From NCBI RefSeq assembly GCF_001509835.1, contig NZ_JXTJ01000008.1:62001-126000 (forward strand): a DNA stretch of 64,000 bases. Direction: 5' to 3'. Origin of the DNA: Allobosea sp. WAO (GTDB taxonomy: Bacteria > Pseudomonadota > Alphaproteobacteria > Rhizobiales > Beijerinckiaceae). Positions 7,340 through 14,847 of this stretch are shown here, one piece after another; position 1 is the first letter of the stretch; each line of letters opens with the position of its first letter. Both the position numbers and the translations under genes were made by a program. The notes under the pieces are model-generated. The model was not told the DNA's origin, did not search any database, and saw nothing but the letters and a program-made list of their open reading frames with translations.

Positions 7340-7816
7340 ATGGGGGCGGCACACGCGGCGCCGCAGAGCGCGGCACTGACCTTCGAAGCGTATTGTAGGC
7401 GTGACAAGGAACTGGCTCGCCATGCGCTTCGCTCGAATTGGCAGGAGCAGAAGAAGGTTGAGGCCTTGTGGCGCCGTTTCTCCAGCAGGCTCGAGGCACT
7501 TGGTGTTGCGCCATGCGAAGCTAGAGATCTGGAAAGAGCGGTGGCCGGCGCGCGCAGCGCTCTAATCGCGACTGCTCGTGCCTCAGCCGAGCGCGCGGCA
7601 ATCCGCGTTGAGATCAGGCGTCTGCGGCGGGCCCACACCGCGGCGCGGCATTACGAACGATCACTGAGAGAGCTCCGCCTGCCGTTTCTGTCGCGGGACG
7701 AACTCGACCGCCGCGCGGCAAACTGGCTGCAGGCGAGCGAGCGCCTTGATCTCGACTATGGCGACAACGAGGTTATGCGGGCCGCGTATGCGATCTATGG
7801 CCCCAAGGGAGCGTAG
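7340..7816 (+). CDS. Arg/Ala-rich helical protein, unknown function
   Basis: A 158-residue product, almost all alpha-helix by composition, with long runs of Ala, Arg, Leu and Glu between residues 15 and 140 that suggest a coiled coil. GGGGG precedes the ATG at 7340. It lacks neighbours on its strand. It may be a DNA- or protein-binding accessory protein, but no motif supports a name. Confidence 0.5.
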   Translation: MGAAHAAPQSAALTFEAYCRRDKELARHALRSNWQEQKKVEALWRRFSSRLEALGVAPCEARDLERAVAGARSALIATARASAERAAIRVEIRRLRRAHTAARHYERSLRELRLPFLSRDELDRRAANWLQASERLDLDYGDNEVMRAAYAIYGPKGA

Positions 7817-7831
7817 GAGGCTCCCCCAAGG

Positions 7832-8038
7832 TCAAGGGGCGAGAGCTTCTGCCCTTTTGTCCCTGGCAAGCCCGGCCTCCTGGATCGCCATCTTGATGAA
7901 GAAGACGAGGTCCTCCTCGCGGATGGCGATGGCGCCTCGCAGGGCCAAGACAAGCTGATCGGTGATCTCGTGAAGGAATTGCTCTTCTTCACGTCGGCTT
8001 GAAGGAATGACCTTCGTTTTCGACAGCGTCTGGGCCAT
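7832..8038 (-). CDS. Hypothetical small helical protein
   Basis: A 68-residue protein starting MAQTLSKTKVIPSS, then a helix-rich body (EEEQFLHEITDQLVLALRGAI). GGATGG 5 bases before ATG 8038 supports this start; ATGs at 8047 and 8068 are in frame. It overlaps the upstream 66-residue gene by 50 bases. Unknown function. Confidence 0.55.
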   Translation of the reverse strand: MAQTLSKTKVIPSSRREEEQFLHEITDQLVLALRGAIAIREEDLVFFIKMAIQEAGLARDKRAEALAP

Positions 8039-8189
8039 CGTTACCATCCCGAAGCGCGCGCGCGGCATTGAGAAGTGTCAGCCGGTCGAGCGGTTCAAGA
8101 GAGCGGAAAATCTTAACCAACTCAACCCCCATTTGAGTCAGGTCTTGGCCGCCAACTTCAAGGACATGGTCGGGGGTCTGGTTGCACAT
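7989..8189 (-). CDS. Hypothetical small protein
   Basis: A 66-residue protein with a central helix (MGVELVKIFRSLEPLDRLTLLNAARAL) and an acidic tail. It precedes and overlaps the 7832-8038 gene, so the two are probably one unit. Unknown function. Confidence 0.5.
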   Translation of the reverse strand: MCNQTPDHVLEVGGQDLTQMGVELVKIFRSLEPLDRLTLLNAARALRDGNDGPDAVENEGHSFKPT

Positions 8190-8295
8190 CTGATCGCTCC
8201 CGCTACCGATAGTTCAACACTCGCATCATGCGCGCCGAACTCTTAGGAGGCGAACCATCTTGTCGGAGTGTCACGGATTCTTGACCTAGCGGCGG

Positions 8296-8391
8296 CTAGC
8301 GCCAAGCCCCTGTCCACCACCCATACACCGCAGCCCCAACAAGCAGAGCCAGGATAAGAGCCATCCTCGCGTTAGAGGGGCCGTAGCGCAT
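8296..8391 (-). CDS. Tiny single-span membrane protein (31 aa)
   Basis: ATG at 8391 shares its first base with the TAA stop of the upstream gene (TAATG overlap). The 31-residue product has a basic N-terminal stretch and one span (MALILALLVGAAVYGWW). The overlap and membrane pattern make it credible despite its length. It is the last gene of the long overlapping operon. Confidence 0.5.
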   Translation of the reverse strand: MRYGPSNARMALILALLVGAAVYGWWTGAWR

Positions 8392-8636
8392 TAGGGCTGT
8401 GATTGGGGGGCCGATTGAGCTGCGATGACTTCGGCAGCCTTCCAGCGATACAGCCGCCAGAGCGGTCGGCGAACCATCACGTCTGGTGTGAAAATTGTTT
8501 CGTGGCCAGCGAAGCGCCGGCTACGCTCGTCGGGCGTATCATCGTCATAAACGCCGCCTTCTACCCTTGTTTCTGGGTTGAGGCCTAGCGCCGTGCACAT
8601 GCCGCGAGCGACCTGTTCGATCTCTTCGTCCGTCAT
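8391..8636 (-). CDS. Hypothetical protein of the overlapping operon
   Basis: An 81-residue protein starting MTDEEIEQVARGMCTALGLNPE and ending with a W-x-L-Y-x-W-K-A-A helix. The same plan (acidic first helix, ARA/ARG-x-x-C, later W-x-x-F/Y-x-x-A) is seen at 1704-1955, so the two may be paralogues. It starts in an ATGA overlap with the upstream gene. Unknown function. Confidence 0.65.
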   Translation of the reverse strand: MTDEEIEQVARGMCTALGLNPETRVEGGVYDDDTPDERSRRFAGHETIFTPDVMVRRPLWRLYRWKAAEVIAAQSAPQSQP

Positions 8637-9214
8637 CTCACTCCCCCCTGCGCTCGGATGGCTGCGGCGCCTTTGCGAATGTCATCAGCCGCGTCTTCCA
8701 TGGCTTCTCGGTAGCCATCCCAATACGGCCCGGAGCGCTGCTTCACCCACTCTGGAACTTGCGCCTCGACGATAGCAAGGCACCTATCGCGTTCCCCAGC
8801 GAGTGCGGCTTCGGCGGCTAGGGCGCGGGCAAGTGCTGCCTCTCGTTCATCGATCGCCTGCAACGCTCTACATGTCAGCCGCTCGATCTCCCGCTCCTTC
8901 TCCGCCAGGATAGGGGCGAAGAGGGCGAGGACGGCGCGGGCCTCGTTGGCATAGTGCGGCCAATAGATGTCGACCTTGCGCTCTAGTTCTCCGGGGCGCC
9001 AGTCTCCCGCGTCAGGGAACAGGGCTTCATGGACGCGTCGGCAGACGATGCGCGCCACGTCCTCCTCGCTCGGGATAGCGGCAGAGGCGGGTTGAACCTG
9101 TGCATTTTTTGCACAGGTTGCCGGCGCCTCGGAGCATGATGCAGATTCTGCATAGTGCTCTTCGTCCGGCTGGCTTTCGCTTTTCGCAAAGAAGGGGGTG
9201 GGGCTAGCGGTCAT
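8633..9214 (-). CDS. Coiled-coil protein, unknown function
   Basis: A 193-residue protein. The first 45 residues are polar and probably disordered. Residues about 50-95 form an alpha domain with EDVARIVCRRVHEALFPD and IYWPHYANEARAVLAL. Residues 100-150 are a long Glu/Ala/Arg helix likely to be a coiled coil. The C-terminal part has W-x-x-x-R-S-G-P-Y-W-D-G-Y. It has ATGA overlaps at both ends. Confidence 0.65.
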   Translation of the reverse strand: MTASPTPFFAKSESQPDEEHYAESASCSEAPATCAKNAQVQPASAAIPSEEDVARIVCRRVHEALFPDAGDWRPGELERKVDIYWPHYANEARAVLALFAPILAEKEREIERLTCRALQAIDEREAALARALAAEAALAGERDRCLAIVEAQVPEWVKQRSGPYWDGYREAMEDAADDIRKGAAAIRAQGGVR

Positions 9215-9510
9215 GGTCGGGTGTCCTGCGGCTTTGGCGGCTCGATCTCGTCGAAGGTGACGCCAGCGAGCGCCGCGTCCTGCACTGCCTTGTCGAAAGC
9301 CTCCATGGCTGTCGTGAAGGCCTGGTTCATCATCAAGGGCATCGTCAGGCTCTTGGTCATATCCGGGTTGGCTTCATGCAGCTCGCGCAACGCGTCTTCG
9401 CATCTGTCAGCCTGTTGGCCGATTCTGCGCAGCCTGACGGCCTTGTCTGCTATGTCGCGGTAGAAGGCGGCTTCACGCAGAAATCTGGCGACGGGTTTGG
9501 TGTCGCCCAT
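9211..9510 (-). CDS. Hypothetical helical protein of the overlapping operon
   Basis: A 99-residue helical protein starting MGDTKPVARFLREAAFYRDIADKA (the first 20 residues are strongly amphipathic). The ATG at 9510 lies one base after the upstream stop, which decides the start. The end overlaps the next start by 4 bases. Unknown function. Confidence 0.65.
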   Translation of the reverse strand: MGDTKPVARFLREAAFYRDIADKAVRLRRIGQQADRCEDALRELHEANPDMTKSLTMPLMMNQAFTTAMEAFDKAVQDAALAGVTFDEIEPPKPQDTRP

Positions 9511-9511
9511 G

Positions 9512-9808
9512 TCACCGTTCCCCCGCCGCAGAGAGCATGGCGCTGTAGATAGCCTCGGCTTCGGGCGGCCGCTGGTCATAGATTTCAGAGCCAGCAAGAC
9601 GCATCTTCGTAGATGCCTCCACCGGAACAACTACCGCCTCGACCCCGTCGACAGTAAGGCGAGAGCCGAGCCTGCCGGGGGAGAGGGCTTGCAGGGCCGT
9701 GATCGCGGCGATTGCATCGTCGACCTCGAATTCCCATCCTACCTGATGACCGCATTTGCGCGCCCGGATAGCGCGTGCGACGGTTTCGATTGCCTTCTCA
9801 TCGACCAT
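9512..9808 (-). CDS. Hypothetical protein of the overlapping operon
   Basis: A 98-residue protein starting MVDEKAIETVARAI with C-G-H-Q-V-G-W near residue 20. The first helix resembles the small proteins at 1704 and 8391. AAGGAG precedes ATG 9808. It overlaps the upstream gene by 11 bases. Unknown function. Confidence 0.65.
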   Translation of the reverse strand: MVDEKAIETVARAIRARKCGHQVGWEFEVDDAIAAITALQALSPGRLGSRLTVDGVEAVVVPVEASTKMRLAGSEIYDQRPPEAEAIYSAMLSAAGER

Positions 9809-10253
9809 CGTGCTGCTCCTTGTGAGCGCGGAGAAATGCTGCCAACAGGGCGCGAGCGGGGCTTGTGGTGAAGCCGCTGTGCTTCTCGATTGTAAGGCCG
9901 CCGGGCGTCTTTGGCGGCCACATGGCGGCTTCGGTCGGTACCCCCTCGTAGGTCTGCACATACCAAGTCCACCCCGGCAGCTTCTCCTCGATCAGCGTGA
10001 GGACGGCGTCGAGGGAGGCGGTGTAGCGGCGCACGGGAGGTACGGAATGGCCTTCCGAGAAATTGCGACGCGTTTCGCCAAGGTCGATCCAGCCGACAAT
10101 GTACTCGTCGTGCGGCGGCCGGCTATTCCTCGCCAGGATCATGCTTCCGTCTTCGCGGATCGTTCGCCCGTCGAGGATTGCGACGAGCAGGCAATCCAAC
10201 TCGCGGTCCGCTCCCTCGCCCTTCTCGACTCGCTCGATCAGTTCATCGATCAT
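9798..10253 (-). CDS. Hypothetical protein of the overlapping operon
   Basis: A 151-residue protein. The N-terminal helix (IDELIERVEKGEGADRELDCLL) is followed by a beta-rich middle with YIVGWIDLGE, then DAVLTLIEEKLPGWTWYVQTYEG and a C-terminal ARALLAAFLRAHKE helix. The arrangement (helix, tryptophan motif GWTWYV, ARALLAA ending) is common in short phage proteins of unknown role. Start ATG at 10253, overlapping the upstream gene by 11 bases. Confidence 0.7.
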   Translation of the reverse strand: MIDELIERVEKGEGADRELDCLLVAILDGRTIREDGSMILARNSRPPHDEYIVGWIDLGETRRNFSEGHSVPPVRRYTASLDAVLTLIEEKLPGWTWYVQTYEGVPTEAAMWPPKTPGGLTIEKHSGFTTSPARALLAAFLRAHKEQHDGR

Positions 10254-10500
10254 CGGTGTTCTCCAGGGCAGCGACGATCTGCGGCAGCTTCTCCCACAGC
10301 GACCAGATCGCACGCATCTTGGCCGGTGAGCATTCAAGCCGCGCGGGCGTAGGGTCGGTCAGATAGGGCTCGCCCGTGTTCGGGTCGTATCGGTACCGCG
10401 GCGGGTCTCCAAAATGGATGGAGTGGCCGCCGCCTTCGGTAGCCTTGACCGCTTGGCGCATGAGTTCGAGCGCGTCTGCCTTCGTCAGCTTCTCAGCCAC
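10243..10500 (-). CDS. Hypothetical protein of the overlapping operon
   Basis: An 85-residue protein with GTG start at 10500, chosen because AAGGAGG lies 6 bases upstream. A helix (LTKADALELMRQAVKATEG) leads to HFGDPPRYRYDPNTGEPYLTD, a turn-rich region, and a C-terminal helix. It overlaps both neighbours by 8-11 bases. Unknown function. Confidence 0.65.
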   Translation of the reverse strand: MAEKLTKADALELMRQAVKATEGGGHSIHFGDPPRYRYDPNTGEPYLTDPTPARLECSPAKMRAIWSLWEKLPQIVAALENTDDR

Positions 10501-10960
10501 GGTCTTCCTCCTTGGGCGGTGGGAGCAGCTTCGTCTCGTCGAGCCGCTGAATGACCGTGCGGCCATCATTCGTGACCATATGAGCGAGGAACACAGCCTC
10601 GACTGGCATCAGGCCGCACTCGACCGCCGTGACCTGACCCTTGACCCAATCGCGCAGGATCGAGTTCACGGCGATCAAGCCTTGCTCCAGAGCCGCGGCC
10701 TCGTGCTGCGCCTTCGTCTTGCGCATCCGGTGGCTGTACGGGGTCTCCTTCAAGAACCACGCTGCCCACCCCTTTGCTGACGCCTCGAACTGGATTGCCC
10801 GGCCGCGGTGCTTGAACGCGAGCAGCACGGTCTTCTTCTCGAAGTTGTCCATGAAGCCCACGCTCTCGCAGCCCATGCGGCGCAGAAGCTTGGTGATTTC
10901 GTCTCGGGCCGCAGCGCCCGATGTGGCGCTCGCGTAAGGAACTTGGCTGCCCATGCTCAT
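10493..10960 (-). CDS. Conserved-looking phage-type protein, unknown function
   Basis: A 155-residue protein with a well-formed alpha/beta sequence: a first helix (DEITKLLRRMGCESVGF), strands (KKTVLLAFKHRGRAIQFEASA), W-A-A-W-F, then helices to LPPPKEEDRG. ATG 10960 overlaps the upstream stop; ATG 10954 is an alternative. It is among the most protein-like members of the operon. Unknown function. Confidence 0.7.
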   Translation of the reverse strand: MSMGSQVPYASATSGAAARDEITKLLRRMGCESVGFMDNFEKKTVLLAFKHRGRAIQFEASAKGWAAWFLKETPYSHRMRKTKAQHEAAALEQGLIAVNSILRDWVKGQVTAVECGLMPVEAVFLAHMVTNDGRTVIQRLDETKLLPPPKEEDRG

Positions 10961-11253
10961 CCCTCCGCGTCGGTGGCGAGGTCGAGCGAGGCGGGTGGTT
11001 CGATCGCCTGCTGCTCGATGAGGGCGAGGTGCTGATCCCGCTCGTCGAGGAAGGCGAGGACGGTAGGCTTATCGAGGCGGGCAAAATGCGCGCAGTTCGC
11101 CGCGAAGTCCGGGCCGAAGAAATCAGCCACGCGGTACCCGTCGTTCTCGTAATTGCCGGCATAGATCTGGTCGCCATCCGCGCGGAACTCGCCACGCGTC
11201 ACGCCCCCCAACCCCGCCCGGATCTCTGCGGCCTTCGTGGTGAGGGGCGTCAT
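10957..11253 (-). CDS. Hypothetical protein of the overlapping operon
   Basis: A 98-residue protein with a beta-hairpin-like first half (GEFRADGDQIYAGNYEN) and a second half FGPDFAANCAHFARL followed by a helix. The same D-x-x-F-x-A-x-C-A-H-F-A-R motif is familiar from short phage proteins. ATGA overlaps at both ends. Unknown function. Confidence 0.65.
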   Translation of the reverse strand: MTPLTTKAAEIRAGLGGVTRGEFRADGDQIYAGNYENDGYRVADFFGPDFAANCAHFARLDKPTVLAFLDERDQHLALIEQQAIEPPASLDLATDAEG

Positions 11254-12122
11254 GCTGCGGCCCTCCGCATGCAGTCGGAGCACATCGGCATGAACAGGTC
11301 CCCCTGTCGCTCGTCGCGTGGCTTCGGAAACGGCTTGCCCCAGCCGAAGCCGTGAAGGCGGATGGCTTCCTGCTCCAGTTCGGCAATGCGCTTGCCCCAC
11401 TCGGGGTAGAGGATGGCAGCCTCGATGCGTTCAGCCTCTGTCTGCATCGTGCCGCACATGCATTCGCCCGACCGACAGAGAGCTTTGGCGACCGGGTTGA
11501 TCGGCGTCTCGCGGCTTTCGAGATAGCTGTCTCGGGCCTCTTGGGACCAATCGTGGATCAGGTTGACCCAGATGTTGCCCGGCATCGCCGGGTCGCGCCG
11601 GAAGACCTCAAGGCGAGCTTTGCGGTTCTCCGACTCGTCCTTGCGGGCGCCGTTGAGCAAAAGAACCCGAACGTCGCGCTTGCCGTGTCGGATATGTTTC
11701 GACACCGCCTTGCGGAACGGAGTGGCCTTGAGCACGCGATAGGCGAAGGCATGCGCGGCCAGCCCGACGCCGAAGAAGCCCTTGCGGAGAACGTAATCTT
11801 CGTAAGCCGTGCCGGCGTCGGCCTCGACCAATTCGCCAAGCTGCCCGTAGGTATCGCGGACGAACTCCGTTGTCTCCGGGATGCCGCAGCGCGTGTTGCC
11901 GTGGATGACGAGATCGAGCTTGGCGCCAAGCTCGCGCGCTACCTGATCGGAGGCCGCGCTATCTTTCCCGCCTGAAACCATCGAGACGATATGCGTCGGG
12001 CTGAACTGGTCGATCGCCGTCTTCAGGATTCGCGCGCTGCTGCTGAGCGCATGCTCCCATGGCTTGGCGAGAGGGTGGCCAAGAAGATCGAGGCCCCCGG
12101 CCTTCGTGGTGAGGTCAGACAT
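11250..12122 (-). CDS. PAPS-reductase-family PP-loop protein of mobile-element type
   Basis: A 290-residue member of the ATP-pyrophosphatase (PP-loop) group related to phosphoadenylylsulfate reductase. The PP-loop SGGKDS is at residues 50-55; LVIHGNTRCG follows at 71-80 and LLLNGARKDES at 155-164. A cysteine set, C216, C221, C223, C281 and C284 with C79, could bind an iron-sulfur cluster or zinc. Family members activate a substrate by adenylation or reduce sulfate donors; mobile-element members include DNA sulfur-modification enzymes such as DndC. The substrate here is unknown. It is the only recognisable enzyme of the 11-gene operon, and overlaps both neighbours. Confidence 0.85.
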   Translation of the reverse strand: MSDLTTKAGGLDLLGHPLAKPWEHALSSSARILKTAIDQFSPTHIVSMVSGGKDSAASDQVARELGAKLDLVIHGNTRCGIPETTEFVRDTYGQLGELVEADAGTAYEDYVLRKGFFGVGLAAHAFAYRVLKATPFRKAVSKHIRHGKRDVRVLLLNGARKDESENRKARLEVFRRDPAMPGNIWVNLIHDWSQEARDSYLESRETPINPVAKALCRSGECMCGTMQTEAERIEAAILYPEWGKRIAELEQEAIRLHGFGWGKPFPKPRDERQGDLFMPMCSDCMRRAAA

Positions 12123-12396
12123 GGGGGGCCTCCGGGGAGGGGGGCGGGTTGATCAGGAAGCCGGCGCACATGGGCTTGTCGTGCTCCAAGCAGCCCATGG
12201 CCACGTCTGCGTCGGTGATGAGCATGCCCGCTGTCACGGCACCGTAGATCAGCCTGACTGCCTCCATGACGCCGTTGGCCTGCTGCCGGACGGCGTCGCG
12301 GCGATAGTCCGGCGTCTTCGGATCGTTGTGCTCGCGGCAAAGCGCGATGTAGTGGTCCCGAACGCATTCAGGGCAGACGACGTAGAAGCCCATCAC
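12115..12396 (-). CDS. First gene of the overlapping operon, hypothetical
   Basis: A 93-residue protein with cysteines in the pattern YVVCPECVRDHYIALC and later AMGCLEHDKPMCAGFL, compatible with zinc binding. It overlaps the PP-loop gene by 8 bases and is the first gene of the run. Unknown function. Confidence 0.65.
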   Translation of the reverse strand: MMGFYVVCPECVRDHYIALCREHNDPKTPDYRRDAVRQQANGVMEAVRLIYGAVTAGMLITDADVAMGCLEHDKPMCAGFLINPPPSPEAPHV

Positions 12397-12843
12397 GCCA
12401 CCCCCGCCTGTGTGGGGGCGGGGCGCGCGAGTTCGATTCCGCGATCAGGAACCGCATCGAAAGGTTTGCGAGCCGGCTCGTAACCTATTGATATGCTTGA
12501 GGTTGATTTTGCAGGTTTGCGAGCATCAACGCACTGAAATTGCTCGCTTCTGGCGCTCCAGCTCTGGGCACCATTTTTCTCAATAGCTTAGAAGCAAGTG
12601 GCTAACCTGACGTCTCAGGTAGTGTTGCCGCTGTGTTACGGTCGCCTGCTCTGGCGGCGTTCCGCTTGGCGAACCGGGAACGCGAGAGGCAATCGAGCGG
12701 GGTCTCGATCGGTCACCTCGACACCTGAGATTCTACAGTCTGGGCTGGTCGGGACGGCCGGCGGGCATCGCGGGGCTGGCGCACCGACAAGCCATCTGCC
12801 AATTGAACCTCCAAAGTCTAATAGCCTTTGGGGGGATGGTTCG
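12397..12843. other. Gene-free stretch and probable element edge
   Basis: About 450 bases without a gene I can support. It separates the minus-strand accessory operon from ordinary plus-strand chromosome genes. Contents are a G/C-rich hairpin just before the operon, the direct repeat at 12462-12524 and an A+T-richer zone around 12480-12600. I looked for a tRNA remnant and attachment sites and found none. Confidence 0.5.
12462..12524. repeat. 12-base direct repeat upstream of the overlapping operon
   Basis: AGGTTTGCGAGC occurs at 12462-12473 and again at 12513-12524, 51 bases apart (about five helical turns). Both lie 65-130 bases before the operon start at 12396. This fits operator sites for a repressor, but no matching regulator is in the window. 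Confidence 0.5.
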
Positions 12844-13686
12844 ATGATGCGGGTGGGCTGGGTTGGGCTCTTTGGGCTGATTGTTTCGACAGGGGCCCTC
12901 GCAACAGACACGCTGTCGCGGATCGAAAAGACCGGTACGCTCCGGCTCGGTTTTCGGGCGGACGCGCCGCCCTATTCGTATCGGTCGGGCGATGGTTCGC
13001 CATCAGGCTATATGGTCGATCTCTGCCGCGAAATCTCAGAAGTCGTAAAGAAATCGACCGGCGCCACGAAGCTGAAGGTCGAGTTTGTGGAGATTACCGC
13101 TGCCGATCGCCTTGAGGCGGTTCGGGATGGCAAGATCGATGTGCTCTGCGATCCGACTTCGATGACGATGTCGCGGCGGGAACTGGTCGATTTCTCGCTG
13201 CCGACGGTCATCGATGGCGCAGGTCTTCTTTATCGGAACACTGGCCCGGGGCATCTTGCGGACTTCGCAGGGAAGCGAATCGGAGTTCTTCAGGGGACGA
13301 CGACCGAGGAGACGCTGAAGGCGACGTTGTATAAACTGGACATCGAGGCGACGGCCGTCCCGATGAAGAGCCATGAAGACGCGATAAGAGCAATCATCGA
13401 TAAGAAACTGGATGCTTATTTCGCCGATCGTGGCATCCTCTCTTACTATCTCCTCAACAGCAATCATCGTTCAATGTTGAAGCTGGAGGAGCAGTATTAC
13501 ACATTCGAAACCTATGCCGTCGCTCTTCCTCGCGGTGACGGAAGGTTGCGCCTGCTCGTCGATGCGACTCTTGCTGATCTGTACCGCAGTCATGCTGTGC
13601 GGCGGATCTATACCCGCAGCTTCGGAAATACGGCGCCAGACGAGTTTATGCGGGCGCTCTTCGTTATCCACGGCGTCGCAAAGTAG
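12844..13686 (+). CDS. Periplasmic amino-acid-type solute-binding protein
   Basis: A 280-residue protein of the bacterial extracellular solute-binding protein family 3. A signal peptide covers residues 1-21 (hydrophobic GLFGLIVSTGALA). The typical opening IEKTGTLRLGFRADAPPYSY and the two-lobe hallmarks G-Y-x-V-D-L-C-R-E-I and D-V-L-C-D-P-T follow. Family members bind polar amino acids or related ligands for ABC importers. No permease or ATPase is adjacent, so it may be an orphan receptor or serve a distant transporter. ATG 12844 or 12847 can start it; GGGGGGAT lies upstream. Confidence 0.85.
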   Translation: MMRVGWVGLFGLIVSTGALATDTLSRIEKTGTLRLGFRADAPPYSYRSGDGSPSGYMVDLCREISEVVKKSTGATKLKVEFVEITAADRLEAVRDGKIDVLCDPTSMTMSRRELVDFSLPTVIDGAGLLYRNTGPGHLADFAGKRIGVLQGTTTEETLKATLYKLDIEATAVPMKSHEDAIRAIIDKKLDAYFADRGILSYYLLNSNHRSMLKLEEQYYTFETYAVALPRGDGRLRLLVDATLADLYRSHAVRRIYTRSFGNTAPDEFMRALFVIHGVAK

Positions 13687-13793
13687 AACGCTTCCCTCGT
13701 ACCCGTGGCGAGGCCTGGTGCCCGCGCGGAGCATCGAATGGGCCGGCCGCCGGGGCAGAAGCTCGCGGGGCACGTTGACATGGACAGGCGGGT

Positions 13794-14342
13794 GTGTCCC
13801 ACGGCGCGATGATTGCAGGGCTGTTGTCGGCCTTCATGGCCTTCGGCACGCCTAGCCTGGCGCAGGAGCGAACGCAGCTCCTGGCCGGGATCGTTTCGTT
13901 TCGCGACCCCGCCCTCGCTCGGAGCCTGGAGAACCGGCTCGTTTCCTTGGTAGAGCGGAAGAATGCGGCCGGCCTGCGCGCGCTCGGCGACGAGATCCGC
14001 CGGAAGGATGGCGCTGTTCTCGACGCCATCGAGGCTCTCACGACGAAGCATCGTGCCACCGGCACGGTCGCCGATGTCGAACTCGCCCGGGTCGCACTGT
14101 CCATGGGGCCTTGCCACCAAGCCAATCTGCTGATCCGGAAAATCGTGCTCGCTATTGCCGCGGGCGAAGCGAAGCACTCCCATCGAAGTGGTGCCGTCCG
14201 GCTTGATGATTCGCAGGCCGACAGCCTCTATGCCGAGCTGATCTTGCGCTGCGAGAGGCTGGCGCGCCTGCCTGCAGGGACTCCGAAGCTCGGTGTTCCC
14301 TGCGCGCTGAGCGCAGGAGCGTGCGACGAGGGCGAGGACTGA
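13794..14342 (+). CDS. Secreted hypothetical protein
   Basis: A 182-residue protein with a signal peptide (IAGLLSAFMAFGTPSLAQ). The mature part is mostly helical up to residue 85, then has cysteines at positions consistent with two disulfides (MGPCHQAN, LRCERL, GVPCALSAGAC). The start is GTG at 13794 or ATG at 13809. No family is recognised. Confidence 0.55.
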   Translation: MSHGAMIAGLLSAFMAFGTPSLAQERTQLLAGIVSFRDPALARSLENRLVSLVERKNAAGLRALGDEIRRKDGAVLDAIEALTTKHRATGTVADVELARVALSMGPCHQANLLIRKIVLAIAAGEAKHSHRSGAVRLDDSQADSLYAELILRCERLARLPAGTPKLGVPCALSAGACDEGED

Positions 14343-14468
14343 GCCGCGCCGGGGTAGGAGGCCACCCGGCCGTGCAGGGCGCTCTCTGTCGCCTTGCTGC
14401 ATGGCCCGTTCGGCCAGCGTTCAGCTCCGGAGCGCTTACTGACGGCAGTTCCGCAGGACGATCGTCGC

Positions 14469-14663
14469 ATGCAGGCCGCCGCCGAGACCGCTCATCGCCA
14501 TGCTATCCCGCCCCGGCCAATCGCGATCCGCTGCGAGCCGGGCGGCTATGGGGTGCGCTTCGGCCTGACGGAAGCGGAGGACGAGAGGCTGCCTTGCCCG
14601 GTCTTCGAGACGCTGCCCGAGGCCCTGGCCTTCGTCGCGGCGCTCGATGAGGCGAGGGGGTGA
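14469..14663 (+). CDS. Small hypothetical protein
   Basis: A 64-residue acidic protein with strand-turn-strand character (PIAIRCEPGGYGVRFGLT) followed by a helix (ETLPEALAFVAAL). It lies between the secreted protein gene and tRNA-Ser. An in-frame upstream start would add 25 residues. Unknown function. Confidence 0.5.
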   Translation: MQAAAETAHRHAIPPRPIAIRCEPGGYGVRFGLTEAEDERLPCPVFETLPEALAFVAALDEARG

Positions 14664-14756
14664 GGCGGCGCTGCGACAGGTCTCGCGTCTTTTCCACGTT
14701 TGTCATCAGTGGTCGCTTGTCAAAGCACTATGGGATCGGGCATAGAGCCTTTCAAC

Positions 14757-14847
14757 GGAGACGTGGCCGAGAGGCTGAAGGCACTCGTTTGCTAAATGAG
14801 CATACCCCATAAGGGTATCGAGGGTTCGAATCCCTCCGTCTCCGCCA
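14757..14847 (+). tRNA. trnS-GCU: tRNA-Ser(GCU)
   Basis: The acceptor stem GGAGACG (14757-14763) pairs with CGTCTCC (14837-14843), then G and an encoded CCA. The anticodon loop TTGCTAA carries GCT, which reads AGC and AGU serine codons. A long variable arm (ACCCCATAAGGGT) fits a class II serine tRNA, and the T arm GGGTTCGAATCCC is intact. Confidence 0.97.

Noticed and set aside
12421-12460. Possible tRNA T-arm remnant (GTTCGATTCC)
   Set aside because: The bases that should form the T stem do not pair, and no acceptor stem is found.
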